Below, one piece after another: positions 58,265-64,000 of a DNA stretch of 64,000 nucleotides. This DNA comes from Wolfiporia cocos (Eukaryota; Basidiomycota; Agaricomycetes; Polyporales; Phaeolaceae): contig JACCLO010000004.1 of assembly GCA_029448655.1 (NCBI GenBank), positions 3,782,001-3,846,000 of the forward strand. Direction: 5' to 3'. Within the stretch, counting starts at the first letter, position 1, and every line of letters starts with the position of its first letter. The position numbers and the translations under genes are program-made. The notes below the pieces were generated by a model. That model ran no database searches, was not told the origin of the DNA, and saw only the letters and a program-made list of their open reading frames with translations.

Positions 58265-58972
58265 TCAGCTCTCCGAATCACTGGGCAGATAGCCCATCTC
58301 CTCGTCAAGCAGCTCGCGGAATCTGCTCCCATTGAATGGCGGGAACGGCACGAGCTTCGCGTCGGCCAGCGACACGATCGCTTCCGGCAGACCGCTATTT
58401 TCAAACGTGGGTCAGATGAAGCCAGGGTATGAAAGTGGTGCCACTCACGCGATGGTGGCAGCTTTGAGATGGCCCAGGGACGCGAGCGCAGTGGCGAGCT
58501 CTTCCTGGTGATTGTCGAGCAGAGACGGGTTGGGCACGACAATCAGCGGCTTGCCGAGGCGGAGGACGTCTAGGATAGTGCCCGACCCTGCACAAGCGAC
58601 TCAGCATGTTCATTTCCGTACTACATCGAGTGCTACCGTACCCGCATGGCTGATAACCAGTTCTGCGTGCTCGTACTCGCCTTCTAGCGACGGCTTGAAC
58701 CTCCACACTGTGATCTCGAGCCCGTTCTCTGCGGTGCGCACCCAGTCCTCGCCCGCCCTCGCAAACGCGCCCGCATCAAATTCGGAGTTGCCGCACTGCA
58801 CGACCAGCCTCGAGTGCCCCCGTGCACGGAGCGCGTCGAGGACCGGTGCGTCGAGGACGGCCTGCACGAGCTCGTCAAAGCGGGTCGAGCCGACCGTGAC
58901 AAAGACGTGGCCGGGCGTGGGCGATGACTCGGTCGCGGGAGGCTGATTGCTGGGGGGCTCTGGGTCAGACAT
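58265..58972 (-). CDS. ALG13: UDP-GlcNAc transferase catalytic subunit, 199 aa
   Basis: With membrane anchor Alg14, adds the second GlcNAc to dolichol-PP-GlcNAc at the ER (N-glycan precursor). Exons on the minus strand: 58972-58642, 58587-58449, 58394-58265; 200 codons with stop. N-terminal Rossmann start [21 protein letters not shown]-terminal GT28-type motif [20 protein letters not shown] and [20 protein letters not shown], with HLKAAT next. The end [16 protein letters not shown] fits fungal Alg13. No membrane segment, as expected. Its start codon lies only 75 bp from that of divergent PRO3. Confidence 0.94.
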
Positions 58973-59047
58973 GGCTGCTCTCAACCAGCATCCTCTGCGC
59001 TGCCCCTCCCCCGTTCTGCTTAAGTCCACCTTCCGAACGGCGCTACA
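58973..59047. promoter_or_regulatory. 75-bp shared promoter region of ALG13 and PRO3
   Basis: All the sequence between the two divergent start codons. It includes a pyrimidine-rich CCCCTCCCCCGTTCTGCTT and CTTCCGAACGG but no TATA box. The 5' UTRs of both genes must overlap or be extremely short. Confidence 0.7.
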
Positions 59048-60407
59048 ATGGGCTACACGCTTTGTGTTCTAGGTCCCCCCCTTCTCCATACCCCGTCGCG
59101 CAACGCTGACCTCAGCTGACCAGGATGCGGCACCATGGGCATCGCCGTCATCTCCGGCGTGCTCGCTAGTCTTGATGCGAAGGCCGTCGCCACCGCATCC
59201 GTTCCGCACGCTAAGTGGGAGTCTCACACGCCCGGCACGCTGACCCCCCACGAGCTGGAGGACGAGGCGCTCCCCTCGCGTTTCATCGCGTGCGTCACTC
59301 GTGAGGAGAGCGTGAGGAAGCTTCGGGACATCTGGTCGTCTCCGACCACGCATGGATACGGAGTGGAAATCGTCAAATCGGACAATGTAGCTGCCGCACG
59401 GGAAGCGAGCGTCGTTCTGCTCTGGTGAGTGGTTGCGGTTTTTCGAAGTTTGCTTCCCCAGTTGAGTCGCCCGCTTTCAGCTGCAAGCCCCAGCAAGCCC
59501 ATGCGATATTGACTGAGCCGGGGATGAGCCAAGCGTTGGAGGGCAAACTACTCATTAGTATCCTCGCTGGAGTTACCATCCCTCAAATTATAGCATGGGT
59601 CCCAGCATCCACGAAAGTCATCCGGGCAATGCCCAACACCCCCTGCAAAGTACGCCCGCCACTCTACCCCGCACCGTTAAGCTGACTCTGCGCACCGAGA
59701 TCCGCGAGGGTATGACGGTCGTCAGCACGCTCCCGCCCTCCGAGTCTATCGAGCTCGACCGTTCAATCATCCTCAAGATCTTCTCCTCCATCGGGCGCTG
59801 CCGCTTCCTCGAGGAGAAGCATTTCGATGCATGCACAGCGCTGTCTGGCTCTGGCCCTGCCTTTGCGTGCATCTTCCTCGAGGCGATGGCAGATGGCGGC
59901 GTTATGATGGGTCTTCCACGCGCCGAGGCGCTAGAGCTGGCCGCGCAAAGTGAGTGCTCTTATGGTGGAGCCTGATATCGTTTCACGGGTCCTGGCTCGC
60001 CCGCCTGACCCGACGTCCTGGTTGAAACGGCGTAGTCATGGACTGAATAAGGCGGGCACAAAGCGGGCATGTTAGGCGCAGGCCTAGCAGCCGAACAGGT
60101 CCCAAGTGGCCTTGGAGGCCCGAGCGGACGCTGACAGCTCTCATGACAGCTCTACAGGGCGCTGCGCGCATGACTTTGCAGCTGGGTACCCACCCAGCGC
60201 AATTGAAAGACTCTGTCACAAGTGCGTATCACAGTCATCATTATGATGCTGCCGCTAACTGTATATGCGACGCTGCCAGCTCCTGGTGGATGCACGATTG
60301 CCGGATTGTTGGCTATGGAGGACGGAAGGGTGCGTTCGACAATCGCGCGTGCCATCCAGATTGCAACAGAGAAGGCGAGGGAGCTCGGCCAACCCGCCAA
60401 AAAGTAA
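59048..60407 (+). CDS. PRO3: Pyrroline-5-carboxylate reductase, 314 aa
   Basis: Last step of proline synthesis: NAD(P)H reduction of P5C. Exons 59048-59072, 59124-59424, 59481-59649, 59700-59949, 60150-60221, 60280-60407; 315 codons with stop. N-terminal dinucleotide site GCGTMGIAVISGVLA split by intron 1, then EIVKSDNVAAAREASVVLL, LISILAGVTIPQI, VIRAMPNTPCKIREGMTVVS, and the P5CR signature ALSGSGPAFACIFLEAMADG followed by GVMMGLPRAEALELAAQTLQ and TPGGCTIAGLLAMEDGRVRS. All expected catalytic parts present. The intron at 59950-60149 is 200 bp, long for this window. Confidence 0.96.
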
Positions 60408-61229
60408 ACCTTCTACGCACGCGACGCAGTTGCTCGTATGTATGTTGACGGATGTATTCAGCATATGTATTATACATGTATCACAGTGCTATACAGGCAC
60501 ATCGAAGCAGAAAAGGCGTGGTGAATGTCACCGTATGCTATTTTCGACCAGCCTCACGATGAGGAGATCACCAATGAGGAGATCACCAAATTAACGGGTA
60601 ATGCATCCTGCGAAGGATGCACATATCCCTCTTGCTCCCATAAAATGAGGATGAACGTGTGTCAAAAGTCAACGTCACCCAGAGTGTTGGAGAGCATCGA
60701 TACGAAGATGCTCCGAAAGTGCAAGACAGGCACGAAGGGATGATCGAAAAAAGATATATTCCACTGGAGACGAGAGCGAATCAGCTAAGCCAGGATGCAG
60801 AGCTGAAATGCACCCTCACCGTACTAAAAACAGTAACATACTCTGTTCACATGACAAAAGCTTCACTACCGGTCGTACGATGGATGTTTCCCGCATGTGA
60901 ACCGCCCTCTCCATGTAGGATAGTCGAGGACCATCCCACGCAGAAGCTGAAGAGGGAGGCGAATATGCACGGGAAAAGACAGATGTCATGAATTTTGCTC
61001 ATTATGAATGAGCGCCGCTCCGTGGGAGACATGGTGGGACGCTAAAGTGAACAGAGCTTTTCGGAGATCCGACAAATGTGACAGGAGACCCGCATGAACA
61101 GATCCCGAAGAGAGAGAGAGGAAAATAATGCATTGTCCAATAATATACAGTGCCTGCGAGCTCCACCATTAGCGGGTCATTCAGAAGTGCGTCGAACGGA
61201 GATTTACCGAAAACATACAAGGGAAGCCA
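60408..61229. other. Convergent intergenic region
   Basis: 822 bp between the 3' ends of PRO3 (plus) and RPT3 (minus). A tandem GAGGAGATCACCAA occurs twice at about 60,560-60,590. No gene recognised. Confidence 0.55.
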
Positions 61230-62896
61230 TCACCGGTCTGCAACGCAACATGTCGGTGAGAAGAGCATTCATAGAAAGCAGAAGACAGCGCGTACAAAAG
61301 TCCAACGTCTCGTCGGCGCGCTTGACGTTTTGCTAGCAGAGAGGGAAAAGAGAGAATTTTCAGCATTTGTAGCTGACGCGCCTCGGGCAAGCAAGACCAA
61401 ACAACTTACTTTCCACGCCTCCTCGAAGTCCGCCGGCAGGATAACATATCGGTTCTTGCGCACAGCTGCAATCCCGCACAGATGAGCACGCAATGACACG
61501 GCCCCCGAGCTCATGGGAGGGGGAAAACATAGAGATAACGTACCCTGCAAACCGGCTGCTTGGACGATTGACGCAATCTCTGCGGAGGACAGCCGTTCTG
61601 GTCGCGAGACATCTGCAAGTCTTCTCATCAGAGATGCGTGCACTGGAAGATGTATCTGCCGTACGCACAGTCTTCCAAATCTACATCAGGACCCAAGTTC
61701 ATCTTGCTCGTGGCTGTCTGGAAGATGAGGCGCTTCTCACGCCGCGAGGGCAGTGGGAACTCGATCTTGCGGTCGAGACGTCCAGGACGAAGCAATGCAG
61801 GATCTAGTGTATCTGCACGGTTCGTGGCCATGATGACCTGTAAGCCGGGATGCGTCAGCGCGGTAACAAGGCCGAGTAGAGTGGCGTGTTCACCTTGACA
61901 TTGCTGCCCTGGTCGAAACCGTCCATCTGGTTCAGCAGCTCGAGCAAGATTCGCTGCACTTCTCGGTCTGCACCGGTCTGCGCGTCGAAACGCTTTGTGG
62001 CAATAGCGTCGATTTCATCAATGAAGATGATGGCGGGCGCGTTCTCCCGCGCTAGTCGGAACACGTCGCGGACCATGCGGGGCCCTTCACCAAGGTACTT
62101 CTGCACGAATTCACTACCGACGACGCGAATGAAGGATGCGGTTGTGTGATGCGCGACGGCCTTGACGAGCATGGTTTTACCTGTACCTATTGAATTTATC
62201 TGAGTCGCCGCATTATCGGGAGAATGGATGGCATACATACCTGGCGGGCCGTAGAGTAGAACACCTCTTGGTGGGTCTATACCAATCTTCTTGTACAAGT
62301 CGAAGTGGGTCAACGGAAGCTCAACCGCCTCACGAATCTCCTGCTTCTGCAAGTCCATGCCGCCAACATCTTGGTATGTCACGTCGGGCTTCTCTTCCTT
62401 GCCCAGCATTGCAATGGAAGAGTCCGCCTCGGGCGGGAGGATGTCCACGAGCGCGTTTGAATGCCGGTGGAGAGCGACGGACGATGAGGGCTTGAGGAGC
62501 TCGCGGTCAAGAGTTGACAAAATGCTGACGACATAATTCGAGCCGGTCGTCGAGCCAACAATACCGGTTTGCTGGTCTATGGGCTCGAGGAATTGGCCGA
62601 TGACGAGTGGTACGGATTGGATGCGTTTCACTTCTTCCTGCGCGCGGATGAGCTCGCGCTTGAGGTTCGCCTGCTCGTCCTTCACGTAGCTCTCTTGGAT
62701 TTCAAGCATCTCGAGATGCCGGACGAGCTTCTTGTACTTTATGTACAGGTCCTCCTCCTGCAGCTCTTGAAAGAGTGCTGCTTTCTCTGTCACGACGTGC
62801 TCGAACGTCGGTTCCTGCACAGCAATCTGAGCAAGTGTTTTCCATCAGTCCGGTATCACGCACATGCTTCTGAATCTCAATGCCGATTTCATCCAT
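61230..62896 (-). CDS. RPT3: 26S proteasome AAA-ATPase subunit Rpt3, 416 aa
   Basis: One of six ATPases of the 19S base that unfold substrates and open the 20S gate. Exons on the minus strand: 62896-62864, 62826-62241, 62186-61894, 61837-61669, 61612-61544, 61465-61410, 61332-61296, 61237-61230; 417 codons with stop. Coiled coil [19 protein letters not shown] region and [22 protein letters not shown] part [38 protein letters not shown] (Rpt3-type), Walker A GPPGTGKT (split by an intron), Walker [21 protein letters not shown], sensor [20 protein letters not shown]. The last exon is 8 bp (ACCGGTGA) and completes the C-terminal DFYR, an HbYX gate-opening motif as in Rpt3 elsewhere, strong support for this join. 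Confidence 0.97.
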
Positions 62897-63078
62897 GGTT
62901 GCAGCGAAGAGTAGTAAAGCAGAGTGTGGTCGTTCCAGTCGCGGTGCAAGCTGACGCGGCTCGACGCGTTCCGCGCGCCTGGGGAGTCGGTCACCTGACC
63001 CATCTTGGATTTGGTCGGTATCGACTCCGCGAGTTCGCCGGATTGCACTCAGATTGGGAAGAGCCATAGCCTGCAGCC
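62897..63078. promoter_or_regulatory. 182-bp shared promoter region of RPT3 and CBC2
   Basis: Divergent start codons at 62896 and 63079. GC-rich, no TATA box. I looked for the yeast proteasome box GGTGGCAAA and did not find a match. Confidence 0.6.
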
Positions 63079-63919
63079 ATGGCGCACGTCGTAACACCAC
63101 TTGACCAGCCCTCGAATTACAAGGACTCGCAAGCGCGGGTCGACCGCCAGAAGCAGAACGAGCTCCTGGCAAGGTCCACAACGCTTTATGTGCACACTTC
63201 CACTTGTGGTGGTATTGGGATGCCTGTGCTGACCTGACCACTGTATTCAATGCTAGATCGGTAACTTAAGTTTCTACACAACAGAAGAACAGATCTATGA
63301 GCTTTTCTCAAAGTGTACCAGCCCCGAGGAGGGAGGCGGCATCAAGCGTATTATCATGGGCCTTGACAGAAACACGAGGTGCGTGCCGTCACCAAGTCGA
63401 AGTAGACGGCGCATTGACTTTAGCTTTTCAGAACGCCATGCGGATTCTGTTTCGTCGAGTACTACACACACGCAGAGGCGTTGGCGTGTCTGCGCTATGT
63501 AAGCGGCACGAAGCTCGACGAGCGCATCATCCGGTGCGACCTCGACCTGGGGTACCGCGAAGGCAGGCAGTTCGGCAGAGGCAAGAGCGGCGGTCAGGTA
63601 CGTCCTCCGTCGCCACGCTACAGAGGCGATGCGACAGCTGTTACCCCAGGTCCGGGACGAGCACCGGCAAGACTACGACCCAGGACGCGGCGGCTGGGGC
63701 GCCCAGGCACAGCGGCTGGAGATCGAGCGGCGGAGAGAGGTGGAGGAGCGCTACGCCGATGCGCAGGAGGGTCCGGGTGCCGTGGCGGGTGGCGGTGGCG
63801 ACTGGAAGGATGCGGGCACCGCAGACAACCCGCTCAAGCGCGCGCGCTCCCCGGAGGACGAGGGGGACGGTGGGAGGGCGGTGCGTCACCCTCTTCGACC
63901 TGCCAGGTGGCTGAACTGA
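63079..63919 (+). CDS. CBC2: Nuclear cap-binding complex small subunit (CBP20), 222 aa
   Basis: Binds the m7G cap of new transcripts with Cbc1/CBP80. Exons 63079-63189, 63257-63378, 63432-63597, 63650-63919; 223 codons with stop. N-terminal [17 protein letters not shown] precedes an RRM with RNP2 LYIGNL and RNP1 GFCFVEYY; the cap-stacking tyrosine and [15 protein letters not shown] are present. After the RRM come [20 protein letters not shown] and [20 protein letters not shown], the conserved cap-locking tail, then a low-complexity acidic/Gly end. RNP2 has Ile where many have Val. The last few residues could change if a further intron exists near 63,875. Confidence 0.95.
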
Positions 63920-64000
63920 TAATCCTCACAACTTAAAGGGTGCCCGCGCACGGATGGACGATCCCGACCACGATGCACGGATGTGATACGTGCGATGGGC

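Overview
The window looks like nuclear DNA of a filamentous basidiomycete, most likely an Agaricomycete wood-decay or litter fungus. The evidence is small genes cut by many 45-65 bp GT-AG introns, an alpha-1,3-glucan synthase, three cerato-platanins, a P450, a hamartin (TSC1) gene, and a basidiomycete-type set of transposons (hAT, a tyrosine recombinase with a GCR1_C-like tail, Ty3/Gypsy, a LINE, many small inverted-repeat elements). No species can be named from the sequence alone. Exon joins were made by eye and checked by frame arithmetic; joins for the larger genes sum to whole codons.

Layout. 1-23.7 kb is gene-rich: the 3' part of an alpha-1,3-glucan synthase (AGS1), a SAM methyltransferase with an odd first splice site, a ~0.5 kb inverted-repeat element, a sphingoid long-chain-base kinase, HSP90 with a heat-shock element upstream, TSC1 directly behind HSP90 on the same strand, cerato-platanin 1, a DUF1264/OBAP protein and a polytopic membrane protein. 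23.7-29.6 kb is sparse: cerato-platanin 2, an F-box/LRR-like remnant and a 30-bp minisatellite. 29.6-31.5 kb holds a chimeric string of gene pieces (a trehalose-6-phosphate synthase 5' part joined to an AMP-binding enzyme part) with introns kept and clear damage.

31.5-54 kb is a transposon-dense block. It has a complete-ended 4.9-kb hAT element with perfect 8-bp target duplications (GTCTCACC) and a dead transposase, several MITE-like elements, a P450 gene with one in-frame TGA, and a membrane-protein gene broken by at least three insertions. Two of those insertions are ~0.7-kb elements whose ends are inverted tRNA-like (pol III A/B box) modules flanked by 11-12 bp duplications. A tyrosine-recombinase (Crypton-like) pseudogene, a Gypsy integrase piece, a LINE RNase H piece and a TA-flanked mariner-like MITE follow.

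54.8-64 kb returns to compact genes: cerato-platanin 3, nascent polypeptide-associated complex alpha (with a His-Asp repeat), TRM9, ALG13, PRO3, RPT3 and CBC2. ALG13/PRO3 and RPT3/CBC2 are divergent pairs with only 75 and 182 bp between start codons.

Themes: cell-wall and surface proteins (AGS1, cerato-platanins), growth and stress signalling (TSC1, HSP90, sphingoid base kinase), core translation/proteolysis/RNA functions, and a decaying repeat block in which many broken codons are CGA-to-TGA or Arg-to-His changes, as expected from C-to-T mutation of repeats.
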